The position numbers and the translations under genes were made by a program. From positions 20,672,610 to 20,736,609 of the forward strand of contig NC_063446.1 of assembly GCF_020379485.1 (NCBI RefSeq): a stretch of 64,000 nt of DNA, written 5' to 3'. Every line of letters starts with the position of its first letter. The first letter of the stretch is position 1. This document shows positions 36,557 through 47,761 of the stretch, in pieces. The stretch is from Brassica napus. Taxonomy: Eukaryota; Streptophyta; Magnoliopsida; Brassicales; Brassicaceae. The notes under the pieces were generated by a model. The model did not search any database. It was not told the DNA's origin and was given only the letters and a program-made list of their open reading frames with translations.

Positions 36557-36906
36557 TGTAACATCATGAGTTGTGATATATGGAAAATGCTTAAGAAAAT
36601 TGATTTGGATACCTATATCACCAAAGTTGACTTACCTTTTCCGTCACATTTTTGTTTAGAACTCCAGGGTTAAGCGTGCTTGGGCTGGAGTAGTGAAAGG
36701 ATGGGTGACGTATCAAAAAGTGATTCGCGATACCATGTGAGTGAAACCAAAGCACGAGAAAAGGTCGGGGTGATTGCATGGTCAATAAACAATGATTTCG
36801 AGCCTTTGGAAAAATTAACCTACCGACCGTTGAAACATGATAGGACCCACCGACCGAGAGAGCGACCGTGGACGGTCCATTAGCCGTGGATGGTCGGGGC
36901 GTTACA
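36557..36906 (+). mobile_element. 5S-rRNA-derived, Cassandra-like LTR/TRIM fragment
   Basis: Bases 36658-36711 match the 3' half of plant 5S rRNA, including GTTAAGCGTGCTTGGGC and GGATGGGTGAC, i.e. parts of the internal Pol III promoter. The surrounding block starts TGTAACA (36557) and ends GTTACA (36906), the inverted ends expected of a Cassandra-type LTR, which is known to carry a 5S-like sequence. Only one LTR-like block is seen and the flanks are not duplicated, so it may be a solo or degraded LTR, or a 5S-derived SINE. Confidence 0.6.
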
Positions 36907-37463
36907 CGTTCATGCGCCCACCCATTGGGAACCGAAGACTACCATTATTGAGGCCGGAGGCGGGATTTTGTTTACCGGCAATTGCGGCTTTGCTTGCACA
37001 GGATACGACATCTGACCTTCTTTGTATTGGGACAATAGTTTCACCAATCGAAGGCTGGAATCAGGGCAGGCTTAAGACACGGGGCAAGGGGCTTGAGCTT
37101 CGATCGGGGCCCAACCTTTTTTGCATAAATAATGTTAAAAGGGGGTTGATTTTTTTAAAAAATTTAGGGATAAGGGCCCAAAATTTTAAATTACCCACAG
37201 ATAAGCTGATCATGTCAGTGTCAGTTGCTTACGAAAATTAACTATCTTCACCAACTTCACCAATTGCTTTAGGTTTATTGATTTAATCTTACAGAAGAAG
37301 AGATGTCTTAAGCATGAATATCAACTTGTTTCATTTGAAACACTTCCTATAGTTGTCACAATACCTTCTTTTTTAATCACAGCATTTTTAAGCCATCAAC
37401 CAAAAAGCATCCGGAAACAAAGTGGAAGAAGATGTGTCGGACAAATCTTACAATTAGGAAACA
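36907..37463. other. Unassigned segment
   Basis: GC-richer at 36907-37110 with an unrecognised 134-codon frame; no motif. The end is the 3' flank of the membrane-protein gene. Confidence 0.35.
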
Positions 37464-37904
37464 TTAAAAATAGGTTTGCCATGGGAGATGAATCAAAACA
37501 AGACAAACACCAACCATAAAAGCAACCAAAATAGACACAAAAGCAACTGTGACAAGTGCCATGGCTCGTAGCATAGCTTTCTGTATAAGTTGAAAATCAC
37601 TCTGGCGTTGTCCCCAAATGAGATGTGTTAGTGCTACAACAGAACTGAGCAGTGAAATGGTGTTGCACATCAGAAAAACCATGAATATTGCTTTCTTGAT
37701 CAAACCTGGACCTGGAGCAGAACTGATGTAAAGCTTTGTACATGTGAAACCCATAACAAATGTCACAGCTGCTGCCATTATCGCAGCCCACGCAAGAAAT
37801 TTGATGCCACCTTTTGAATCTTCTATATTTTGCTGGTTAGATCTTTTGCGACGCCGTGAAGCACTCGAGAGACGTGGTTGTGAAACAGCAGATCCCAAGG
37901 CCAT
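37464..37904 (-). CDS. Small PGG-domain-like membrane protein
   Basis: The frame from ATG 37904 gives 146 residues; a longer frame from 37934 exists, but an acceptor-like TTGACAG just upstream and a donor AAG/GTAATC near 38106 suggest a 5'UTR intron, so I prefer 37904. The basic N-terminus (SASRRRKRSNQQ) is followed by three hydrophobic helices (about 39-58, 75-100 and 115-142). The sequence between them (SAPGPGLIKKAIFMVFLMCN) resembles the PGG domain at the C-terminus of plant ankyrin-repeat membrane proteins such as ITN1 or ACD6. The ankyrin repeats are absent here, so it is a stand-alone or N-terminally truncated copy. Function unknown. Confidence 0.65.
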   Translation of the reverse strand: MALGSAVSQPRLSSASRRRKRSNQQNIEDSKGGIKFLAWAAIMAAAVTFVMGFTCTKLYISSAPGPGLIKKAIFMVFLMCNTISLLSSVVALTHLIWGQRQSDFQLIQKAMLRAMALVTVAFVSILVAFMVGVCLVLIHLPWQTYF

Positions 37905-38768
37905 ATCCGAGTTAAACTCTGTCAAGAAGTACATAAATTGATAGGAATTTATGAGAAAAACATGTTTTTAAGAAACCAGATTCAGAAAAGAAATTTGGAT
38001 GGTAAAGTTGACAAAAAGAGATCATAAACTCACGTCTTATTAAAAATTGAAATCCAAAAGGATAAACAGAACTTAAAAATCGGAAACACGCACTCAAAGA
38101 TTACCTTAGACACTTTGAAATCTAGTAGACGAAAGAGGAAGAGGAAAACGTGGAAGATAATTGGGGTAGTAGCAACCACATTATTTGATCTGATCAAGTC
38201 ATTGACTTAATCTCCGCAATAAAGAAAACGTCTGAACGTGCGTACCAATCAACATCCATGCTTTAGCTTGCCAAGCATGCAATAAAAACAATATAATCAA
38301 GTCGTTGAACTTTGTATTCTTTTTACGTCCACCACAAGGTACATAACCGTGATGAGTTCACCTTGATGAATAAAGGGTCTTTTTAATTGGGTTTGAATCC
38401 TTGTTGGGCCGATTGGCTCTATATACTTCACGATTTTGGATCGTGATTTGGGGTGGTATATTTTTATACATTTCTATAAAACAATGAACTGTAGTTTCAA
38501 CTTTCTTCTAAAGAACAAGATCTCTAGTACTTTCTACATTTTGTAATAATAAAAAAGGGTTTTGTAATTCTAACGTCTGTGATGTTTTCTCTTTACACAA
38601 TTTACTTTCACTGTTCATCTATCACCCGCGTCCACCGCTTTATGTCCTACAAATCATTCACTGCTATTAGATCTATTAATTTTAGTTATCAATTAAACAA
38701 AAAAAAGATATTCCAAACTTTTAATGAGAGACGTCACAAGAAAATTATGCTTTCAGTCTTTAAAAGTA
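37905..38768. other. 5' region of the membrane-protein gene and spacer
   Basis: The first about 200 bp hold the probable 5'UTR exon and intron of the minus-strand gene. The rest is AT-rich with no gene. Confidence 0.4.
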
Positions 38769-38829
38769 ATAGACATTTTGCCCGGGCTACGCCCGGGACT
38801 ATATACAAATAACATATATTTTATATGTA

Positions 38830-40340
38830 TATTACAATATATTACATCTATGTTATAAAATATAAATAATAAATTGAATTAAAATGAGTAAAACTCACAA
38901 TTTGTTGTCTTCTACTATCTAAAATATGTATGAGATATTGAACAATGTGAAATTAATAAAGAATGTTTTAAACCTAAGTTATTCTCAAAAATATTTTTAC
39001 ATATTTAGTTTATTATAAAATATATTATTAATCTCAACATCACATATTTTTTTCGTTATATGTGTTATTTATATCATGTGTATGTTTTTATATGTCTCTT
39101 ATTTAATATTTTATAATATTCACTGAAAATATGTGATTCTAGAGGAAGACTATGTATTTTGTGTATTTTAGATTATAAAAAAGTTTAAAAATTATATGAG
39201 ATTTTATTGAAAGCTGCATCTTTATTTGAACTTTAAAAAAACTACACTTTTGTATATATGTAAATTTAATACACTTTTAGATCTGAATATTTGAAATTAT
39301 TATGATATATTTTCATATCATTATTTAAATACTTAAACTAAAATTAAGTAAAATCAATTTTATTTATTTCTTTTAAAATTAATACTTTAAGTTTATACAC
39401 AATATCATAGTAATAGGTATTTTATTAAAATAAATAAAATGACGCATTTTATTTGACCATATCTTTTCTTTCTTTCCTATTTTCTTATATCTACTCCTTC
39501 TAATTTTTGTTTACTTTTCTGTTGATTAAAGAAAATCAAACGTGTTTTATTGTTTTTGATCGATCTGAGGATATCCCATACTTATAGAAAGTTCTAGATT
39601 AATCTCTAAAAAGAGGTATGGTTTACGGATAGACCATCTCCCAGAGTAGTTAAATGAAGCTAAAACATAATTATATATTTCAATGGCTAAAATATTTAGG
39701 AAATAAAATACAATAATACTGTAAATTTTTGTGTTTTAGTTGAGAAATTTATCTTGAAGGGCGGAGGCAACATATGGAGAGTGGGTTTAGCTGATCCCCA
39801 CTATTTAAAAAAAATATTTTTTTTGTAAAAAAAATTCTATTGATCCCATAAAAATAAATTTGGACCTCATAAAAAAATTCTGACCCGATACAAAATGTTT
39901 GTGGTTCCGCCATATGTATAGTGTTTTGGATTAGTATAGCTTACGGAAGAGATTTATGTGTTAGTAAAGTTGGTAAGAGGAATTTTTATCAGCATATTAG
40001 TAAGATTAATGTGGATATATGCTCCCCAGAAATAACTATATATGCTGCCTTTATAACCCTATTTTTAGTTTGTATAGGTTAGAAGACAAAAAAATTGTTC
40101 CGATAATAAACATTCTTTATCTAAAGATATCAAAAATCATAATATTATAATAAATATGAAAATTATATTTAGAAAGTTATAGTTTCAAATTTTTAAAATC
40201 TTAGAAAATATTTTTATTTTAAAATTTATAATATTAATTAAATATAATAGATATGTTTTAGTATTTTTATAATTTCATTTTAAAAAAAATTATTGAATAT
40301 TTTTATTTTTGTATTTATATTTTTTTTTTTTTTAAATAAG
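38830..40340. other. AT-rich Helitron interior near the 3' end
   Basis: No gene, RNA or captured exon recognised. Confidence 0.4.
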
Positions 40341-40348
40341 AAAAAATA

Positions 40349-40488
40349 CTACCCGCAAACGCTAGCTGGAAACAGCTTTTGATTTTAAGAGATTCAGAGC
40401 GGTTTGAAGCGATTTATAGCGGTTTGTATGATTGTTTCGAAACGCTGTCAACCGTTACCAACCGCAAAAGTTGCGTTTGCAGGTGGTA
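40349..40488. mobile_element. Short MITE, about 140 bp
   Basis: Inverted ends TACCCGCAAACGC and (reverse) TACCACCTGCAAACGC. The interior repeats GCGGTTTG/CAAACCGC-like words, as in hAT-type MITEs. No clear duplication. Confidence 0.55.
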
Positions 40489-40862
40489 AAGGAGAAACAA
40501 GTCAAGCTTTGAGTGTGAGAAGAGATAACATGTAAGTGCATGTGTGAATTATAAAGCCCAAGCTTGAGTGCTTTCTTGTGGATAGGATAAGAAAACATAT
40601 ACATTGTATGTACACAAATATAAAATTTCACGTTCAGGTGTTATAATATATAAAGCTTACCCTTTATTCTATGATTTTGGCTACCCAAGCTTTGTATTTG
40701 ATATTAAACTGATAATTTTTGGAAAACCAATTCAATTGCATGAACAATTTAAAATATATATATATATATATACTCTTAACGCAAAAGCCTTGTTTCTTCA
40801 AAGGCAAATGCAAAGCTCTATTTTAGAAGTTTAGGAACAATGACTAACAATTAAAAAAGAGA

Positions 40863-40929
40863 GCTACAGAGAGTTTTTGGGAATAGTTATGGCAGCTACA
40901 GAGAGTTTTTGGGAATAGTTATGGCAACT
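40863..40929 (+). repeat. 31-bp tandem duplication
   Basis: GCTACAGAGAGTTTTTGGGA and the following 11 bases occur twice in a row (40863 and 40894), with a third partial copy that overlaps the stop codon region of the H+-ATPase fragment. Confidence 0.8.
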
Positions 40930-42003
40930 ACAGAGTGTAGTGATGTCCTGATGTATCAATGTCCATGCCCTTTAGCTTTGCGACTGATTCAACATGTCCC
41001 TTAAATGTGTGAATCTCCCTAAGCCTGTCAAAACAAAGCATTCACCAATAAGGAGCAAGCAACTTCTAGTTTCTTCCGTTGAAATCGATTTAATCAAAGT
41101 ACACTTACCTAGCTATCTAGGCCCTTTTCTTGGCTTGCTCAACGATCTGAGAAAGCTCTCTGTAACCCTCGTTCTCTGGGAAGACGTTGATCTCTTGTCT
41201 TGTCTGCAGACCGTGCTGCGTCCTTTGTTCTCTCGCCCACTCAGCTTGTCTTTCTCCAGCACCGTAATCTCTCCTGGTCGTCGGAGCGCTCTGCTCACAA
41301 AGTAACAGCAGAAGCAATGAGTATTATGTTTACCATCAAGATGTAAAAGAGAGTTAGCTGTGTGTACGTACCCTTTTGTCAAACATGCTGACCCAAGCCT
41401 TTCCACTCAAGATGTATCTAATGGCAAACTTCAAAATGTCTTGTGGGATGTATGTTAAAATACTGTAAACCCAAATCACAACAGCCCATCCCCAACCTAT
41501 ACCCTTCACCTTTGCAAATGTCCAGTTTGCATACACTGCAATCAAAGTAGCAATCTGCGTTTGGAAGGAAGAGTGAGATGAGTTTTTTTTCTTGAATTCT
41601 TTGAAAATATATGATGTTCTTAATTAATTACCAGTTGTGCAATGACGAATGCAATCATCAGAAGCGCCCCTGGACGTTCAACAAATGACCAACTCCTTGA
41701 CCTCGTGACGAATATAAGCGCTTGGCTGATGTTACTAACTTGTAGGTACACAGCAAACATTAGTTCATCGTTATTGTCCCTGATTGACCTCACACCAAAC
41801 TTGTCCTGTAAGTAAAAGGTAAGTATTAGTTTCTTACACAATATATTTATCTATACAATCTCCCTAACACATACCGAGCAGAAGTCAGTCTTGTGAATCA
41901 CCCAGAAGAAAATCACACTCATAACGGCTTGGTAGCCTCCCAAGACAATTCCAGTGGCAAATATTTCATTGAGCTTCCAGCTATCAGGTTTCCTGACTGA
42001 TCG
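40928..42003 (-). pseudogene. Captured 3' exons of plasma-membrane H+-ATPase (AHA type)
   Basis: Exon-like pieces on the minus strand: about 42003-41874 ([20 protein letters not shown]), 41805-41632 ([39 protein letters not shown]), 41556-41370 ([39 protein letters not shown]), 41295-41110 (ERQAEWAREQRTQHGLQ, EGYRELSQIVEQAKKRA) and 41028-40928 ([15 protein letters not shown], ending GHHYTL). They encode the last transmembrane helices and the regulatory C-terminus of a P-type proton pump. The phosphorylation and ATP-binding domains are absent. The terminal YTV of the 14-3-3 site is YTL here. The upstream junction falls within the PDSWK codons. Confidence 0.88.
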
Positions 42004-42984
42004 AATATCATAAGTCCTTTCTGAGAAGACTCTAATGCTCCATGTGGAGTAGCAGCAGCAGCAGCGCACCAAGACCTCATGTCAGACATTGAGAACCGTT
42101 TTCCACAAGACTCCTTATCATGATGACTCCACAGAAGAGACTGGAGTGGTGATGGCTGCAAACAGCGAGCCTGAAGCTCAGCTGCATATGGTCTCCCAAG
42201 CTCAGGGAGAGGGACAGTTCAAGCTGCGTTATCCTCAAAGCAAAGTTGAGGAGGCAAATCACGTTGCCTGGTATCAAGAGGCATGCTCTTGCAGTTAGGT
42301 AACTTTAAAGAGAACAAACACTGCAGGACCAAAAACAAAGGCAACAATCAGTTCAAGAAAGATAAAACTGAACAATTACATAAGAGCACTAATGAGAAAA
42401 AGTTTAGTTAACATACCGATTGTTAAGTAGCTCAATCAGGTGAATGCAATACTTCTGGTTACCCTTTTGAATAAGTAGTGAAAGAAAGAAAGAAAGAAGA
42501 GGCAAGCGAACGAAAAAAAACACAGCGGAAAATGACAAAACCAACTACGTGACTGGTTTGAGTAGAAGTCTGAAGTATTCAGCCTGAAAGAACCACAACA
42601 ATCATAAGTGTTAGTAACCATTCTTAAAATATATTATTAAGATAAAACGAATGTGCAGTGGAGTTACTCTAACAAATATCCTGTACCTGAATGACTTCCT
42701 TAGGAAATGAAAATTTTCTTCATTTCATCTAGAGTCCCACACAACGTTATCAATGGTAGCTACACAGTTAAAAAGGCTGCATACAATTAGGAAAGAGTAA
42801 GAGCATTGTACGTACTTAGTATTGTATTGAAACTAATTAATAATTACCTGAGCTGGTTCATGTTTCACCTCAGATGCATTGACCATAGCAGCAACGTCCT
42901 AGCATATCTTATGTTCAAAGGGGCATTCTATCAAGAAGTATCCAAAATCGTCAAGACCACCAAACATTTATGACAGAAAATTAC
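42004..42984 (-). other. Captured exon-like segments of unidentified gene(s)
   Basis: The minus strand has protein-like stretches bounded by splice-like sites: [14 protein letters not shown] (about 42040), AEYFRLLLKPVT before a stop (42545-42590, preceded by TTTCAG), and DVAAMVNASEVKHEPAQ (42847-42900, with AG before and GTAATT after). They are not H+-ATPase or NSF and I do not recognise the source. They sit between the H+-ATPase and NSF pieces, so at least one more host gene contributed. Confidence 0.45.
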
Positions 42985-44877
42985 CTGCAGCGCACCAGGT
43001 CATCTGTGGAGGCTCCAAAGGCAGGCTGAACTTCATGGATTGCATGGAGAAAATCCTCCATCGTGATCTTAATATTCTTTTCTTCCACTGGCTTTGTAAG
43101 ATCATCCATGCTTAACTGTCTGTTTAACGCATATGATGTAGCACTTTTAACAACACCTTCAAGCTCCGCCCCACTGTAATTTTTTGTTCGAGCAGCTGCC
43201 ATAAAATATTGGCATATCATGTCAGTGACACACTTATACGAGTAAGTATCTAGTCAAAAATAAAGACATGAATACATTCCATGATTTGAAGAATTATCAT
43301 CTAAGAATCCATACCAAGCTCTTGGAGATTGATATCATGACCAAGGAAAGAAATTTCCTTCATCTTGTTTGTGTGAATCTGAAGAATTTGGAAACGTCCA
43401 GCTTCATCAGGAAGGCTTATCTCAACTTGAACCTCCAATCTTCCCGGCCTATAGTCAAAATAATAAAAATAAGAGGCGCATGCAGCGAATACACTTTGTA
43501 TAGTACCTTCTCAAGTGAACATTAACGAAAATTTAAGGTATAAAACCTACTTCAAAAAATTGAGGTTATGTAACTGGAGGATTAAAGAATCGGTAACTAT
43601 CTATTACACAAGATCGATATACCTTAAAAGAGCTTCATCAAGCAAATCCTTTCTGTTTGTCATTCCAATAAGCAAAACATTGTTCAAGGCCTCCACACCA
43701 TCTATCTGGAAAAGAAGTGGTAGCCACATCCGTGAAAACACTGAATTAACAAATATTAGCAAGAGCCAAGATCTTTGACTGACCTTTGTCAAAAGCTGGT
43801 TCACAATACTATCATGGACACCTGTGCCATCTCTGGTCGAGCCTCTTGACTGAAAATTACAAAGCATAGAATTGTAATTATTTTGTTTAAAACTCTTATA
43901 ACCAGCAGATCATGACAATCAATATCCAAACTCTATTAACCGGAATCAATGGGGCTGGTCGTCATACTTAAAAACATATTTACAACTTCAAGCTAGCAAA
44001 ATTTATCTACTGTATAGTCAAAGTCGCATACCTTACAAATAGCATCGATTTCATCAAATATAATGACGTGTAACTCACTCGCATCACCTGAGAAATAAAA
44101 TAAGAGTGCCTCATTAGCACATACGTAGAAAAAGAAAACACAGATCAAGGAGAACAATTTTTTCTTACCAAGGGTCCTCTGGTCTTGCTCAGCATCAGCA
44201 AATAAGTCTCTTACATTCTTTTCTGTCTCACCAACAAACTTGCTCAGCACCTCAGGACCATTAACGATCTATTATGCCAGCAAAATAAAACCAGAAGCAT
44301 TAAACATGTTGGTTTCTGGAACAATAGCACTGAATCAACTAAGAAACTAAGTTAATCAAACATTAAAAGAAAGTAAATCAGTTGTAGCAAACAAAAGCTG
44401 GAGATTTACGCTACTAATGTATGAAGAAAACTAAACAGACAGTAACAGGTTCTCGCAAAAGGGAGACCACCTATAAGTGTAACAAAGTTCATCACACAGT
44501 GATCAGAAATACCTTTGGATCCTTTCCATTCAGCATCTTTCCAATTTGCCGTGCCATAAGGGTTTTTCCTGTACCAGGAGGTCCAAAAAGAAGCATTCCC
44601 TTAACGTGCTTTATCCCCAATCTACACGATCAAGAAAAAATAACATAAAAGGAAAATCCATAACGAAAGTCTAACATTTGCTTAAAGATAAATCACAGAA
44701 CCTGCTCGTGACATGAGGTGGAAATACACGAGACGCAAAAGCTCTTCTAAATATATCAGCAAACTCTGCACCCAGACCACCTATGCCCCTTTGATGGAGG
44801 TTTGATTGCACAGACTTGAGGCGATAAACAGAAGGAAGTGGAAAAGACGAAGGAGATGAGATCGGCTGTCTGCGCAA
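42985..44877 (-). CDS. Chimeric gene: new first exon fused in frame to the NSF D1 AAA-ATPase domain
   Basis: Eight exons with intact GT-AG sites: 44877-44702, 44621-44513, 44268-44169, 44087-44032, 43849-43784, 43705-43623, 43448-43315 and 43195-42985. They give about 311 codons without a stop. About 29 novel residues ([17 protein letters not shown]...) run into [17 protein letters not shown] of NSF, then Walker A GPPGTGKT, Walker B VIIFDEID, sensor [13 protein letters not shown] and the Arg-finger region LPDEAGRF, ending [15 protein letters not shown] is a hexameric ATPase that takes apart SNARE complexes. Here the SNAP-binding N domain and the D2 domain are absent. The next exon-like segment would shift frame into an early stop. 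It is a Helitron-captured, potentially translatable D1 module; expression is not shown. Confidence 0.7.
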
Positions 44878-45120
44878 GAGAGAAGGAAGCTAGGGTTTGT
44901 CGATGCGCTGGTGATTCTCGTGTCGTCTAAATTATGGGGCTTATGGGCCAAATCTATCAAGAAAGGACAAACAATTCCCGTGTCGTCTAAGCTATGGGCC
45001 TTATGGGCCAATTCGATCTAGAAAGAATAAACTTTGTTAGCCCAATTTAATCTGACGTGGAAGAAACAGGCACCCGATTGGTCAAATTTTAATGCCCACG
45101 TGGACGCTTTCCCTGATCAG
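44878..45120 (-). promoter_or_regulatory. Promoter-like region of the chimeric NSF gene (site II and telo-box motifs)
   Basis: On the minus strand this region has GGCCCATAAGGCCCATAG and a second GGCCCATAAG about 60 bp on (site II elements, TGGGCY), a G-box-like CCACGTGG core near 45100, and AAACCCTAGC (telo box) just before the ATG at 44877. This combination is usual in plant promoters of housekeeping and cell-proliferation genes. It contains two direct copies of a roughly 60-bp word around GTGTCGTCTAA. The same block occurs in every copy of the array (about 46139-46381, 47312-47548 and 47762-48003). Confidence 0.6.
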
Positions 45121-45207
45121 TGAACATTAACAAAAATTAAGGTATAAAACCTACTTCAAAACATTGAGGTTATGTAACTGGAGGATTAAAGAATCGGTAA
45201 CTATCTA

Positions 45208-46138
45208 TTACACAAGATCGATATACCTTAAAAGAGATTCATCAAGCAAATCCTTTCTGTTTGTCATTCCAATAAGCAAAACATTGTTCAAGGCCTCCAC
45301 ACCATCTATCTGGAAAAGAAGTGGTAGCCACATCCGTGAAAACACCGAATTAACAAATATTAGCAAGAGCCAAGATCTTTGACTGACCTTTGTCAAAAGC
45401 TGGTTCACAATACTACAATTTTTTCTTACCAAGGGTCCTCTGGTCTTGCTCAGCATCAGCAAATAAGTCTCTTACATTATTTTCTGTCTCACCAACAAAC
45501 TTGCTCAGCACCTCAGGACCATTAACGATCTATTATGCCAGCAAAATAAAACCAGAAGCATTAAACATGTTGGTTTCTGGAACAATAGCAGTGAATCAAC
45601 TAAGAAACTAAGTTAATCAAACATTAAAAGAAAGTAAATCAGTTGTAGCAAACAAAAGCTGGAGATTTACGCTACTAATGTATGAAGAAAACTAAACAGA
45701 CAGTAACAGGTTCTCGCAAAAGGGAGACCACCTATAAGTGTAACAAAGTTCATCACACAGTGATCAGAAATACCTTTGGATCCTTTCCATTCAGCATCTT
45801 TCCAATTTGCCGTGCCATAAGGGTTTTTCCTGTACCAGGAGGTCCAAAAAGAAGCATTCCCTTAACGTGCTTTATCCCCAATCTACACGATCAAGAAAAA
45901 ATAACATAAAAGGAAAATCCATAACGAAAGTCTAACATTTGCTTAAAGATAAATCACAGAACCTGCTCGTGACATGAGGTGGAAATACACGAGACGCAAA
46001 AGCTCTTCTAAATATATCAGCAAACTCTGCACCCAGACCACCTATGCCCCTTTGATGGAGGTTTGATTGCACAGACTTGAGGCGATAAACAGAAGGAAGT
46101 GGAAAAGACGAAGGAGATGAGATCGGCTGTCTGCGCAA
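45208..46138 (-). pseudogene. Copy B of chimeric NSF 5' part
   Basis: First exon (46138-45963), Walker A exon and third exon as in copy A. The 345-bp deletion removes the Walker B exon and the acceptor of the next exon (SRGSTRDG...), leaving a fused intron/exon. The remaining exon [20 protein letters not shown] is present. It could not form an ATPase. Confidence 0.85.
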
Positions 46139-46468
46139 GAGAGAAGGAAGCTAGGGTTTGTCGATGCGCTGGTGATTCTCGTGTCGTCTAAATTATGGGG
46201 CTTATGGGCCAAATCTATCAAGAAAGGACAAACAATTCCCGTGTCGTCTAAGCTATGGGCCTTATGGGCCAATTCGATCTAGAAAGAATAAACTTTGTTA
46301 GCCCAATTTAATCTGACGTGGAAGAAACAGGCACCCGATTGGTCAAATTTTAATGCCCACGTGGACGCTTTCCCTGATCAGTGAACATTAACAAAAATTA
46401 AGGTATAAAACCTACTTCAAAACATTGAGGTTATGTAACTGGAGGATTAAAGAATCGGTAACTATCTA

Positions 46469-47311
46469 TTACACAAGATCGATATACCTTAAAAGAGATT
46501 CATCAAGCAAATCCTTTCTGTTTGTCATTCCAATAAGCAAAACATTGTTCAAGGCCTCCACACCATCTATCTGGAAAAGAAGTGGTAGCCACATCCGTGA
46601 AAACACCGAATTAACAAATATTAGCAAGAGCCAAGATCTTTGACTGACCTTTGTCAAAAGCTGGTTCACAATACTACAATTTTTTCTTACCAAGGGTCCT
46701 CTGGTCTTGCTCAGCATCAGCAAATAAGTCTCTTACATTATTTTCTGTCTCACCAACAAACTTGCTCAGCACCTCAGGACCATTAACGATCTATTATGCC
46801 AGCAAAATAAAACCAGAAGCATTAAACATGTTGGTTTCTGGAACAATAGCAGTGAATCAACTAAGAAACTAAGTTAATCAAACATTAAAAGAAAGTAAAT
46901 CAGTTGTAGCAAACAAAAGCTGGAGATTTACGCTACTAATGTATGAAGAAAACTAAACAGACAGTAACAGGTTCTCGCAAAAGGGAGACCACCTATAAGT
47001 GTAACAAAGTTCATCACACAGTGATCAGAAATACCTTTGGATCCTTTCCATTCAGCATCTTTCCAATTTGCCGTGCCATAAGGGTTTTTCCTGTACCAGG
47101 AGGTCCAAAAAGAAGCATTCCCTTAACGTGCTTTATCCCCAATCTACACGATCAAGAAAAACTAACATAAAAGGAAAATCCATAACGAAAGTCTAACATT
47201 TGCTTAAAGATAAATCACAGAACCTGCTCGTGACATGACACAGACTTGGGACGATAAACAGAAGGAAGTGGAAAAGACGAAGGAGATGAGATCGGCTGTC
47301 TGCGCAAGAGA
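46469..47311 (-). pseudogene. Copy C of chimeric NSF 5' part
   Basis: Like copy B, with the same Walker B deletion, and in addition a deletion of about 93 bp that removes the [17 protein letters not shown] codons from the first exon. Confidence 0.85.
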
Positions 47312-47569
47312 GAAGGAAGCTAGGGTTTGTCGATGCGCTGGTGATTCCCGTGTCGTCTAAATTATGGGGCTTATGGGCCAAATCTATCAAGAAAGGACAA
47401 ACAATTCCCGTGTCGTCTAAGCTATGGGCCTTATGGGCCAATTCGATCTAGAAAGAACAAACTTTGTTAGCCCAATTTAATATGACGTGGAAGAAACAGG
47501 CAACCCGATTGGTCAAATTTTAATGCCCACGTGGACGCTTTCCCTGATCAGATTATCCTCCTTTTAGTA

Positions 47570-47761
47570 TTATAAATCACATAACCTGCTCGTGACATGA
47601 GGTGGAAATACACGAGACGCAAAAGCTCTTCTAAATATATCAGCAAACTCTGCACCCAGACCACCTATGCCCCTTTGATGGAGGTTTGATTGCACAGACT
47701 TGAGACGATAAACAGAAGGAAGTGGAAAAGACGAAGGAGATGAGATCGGCTGTCTGCGCAA
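47570..47761 (-). pseudogene. Copy D: first exon only
   Basis: It contains the ATG, the novel leader, and the NSF start to HVTSR with its donor, then stops at the sequence ATTATCCTCCTTTTAGTATT, which is the Helitron 5' end (minus strand) repeated inside the array at 47552-47571 and again at 48005-48024. Confidence 0.8.

Noticed and set aside
36658..36711. Functional 5S rRNA gene
   Set aside because: Only the 3' half is present, with several changes, and no tandem 5S array surrounds it.
42089..42298. Plus-strand 69-codon frame as a gene
   Set aside because: All captured pieces in the Helitron read on the minus strand; no motif supports the plus frame, although its source is unknown.
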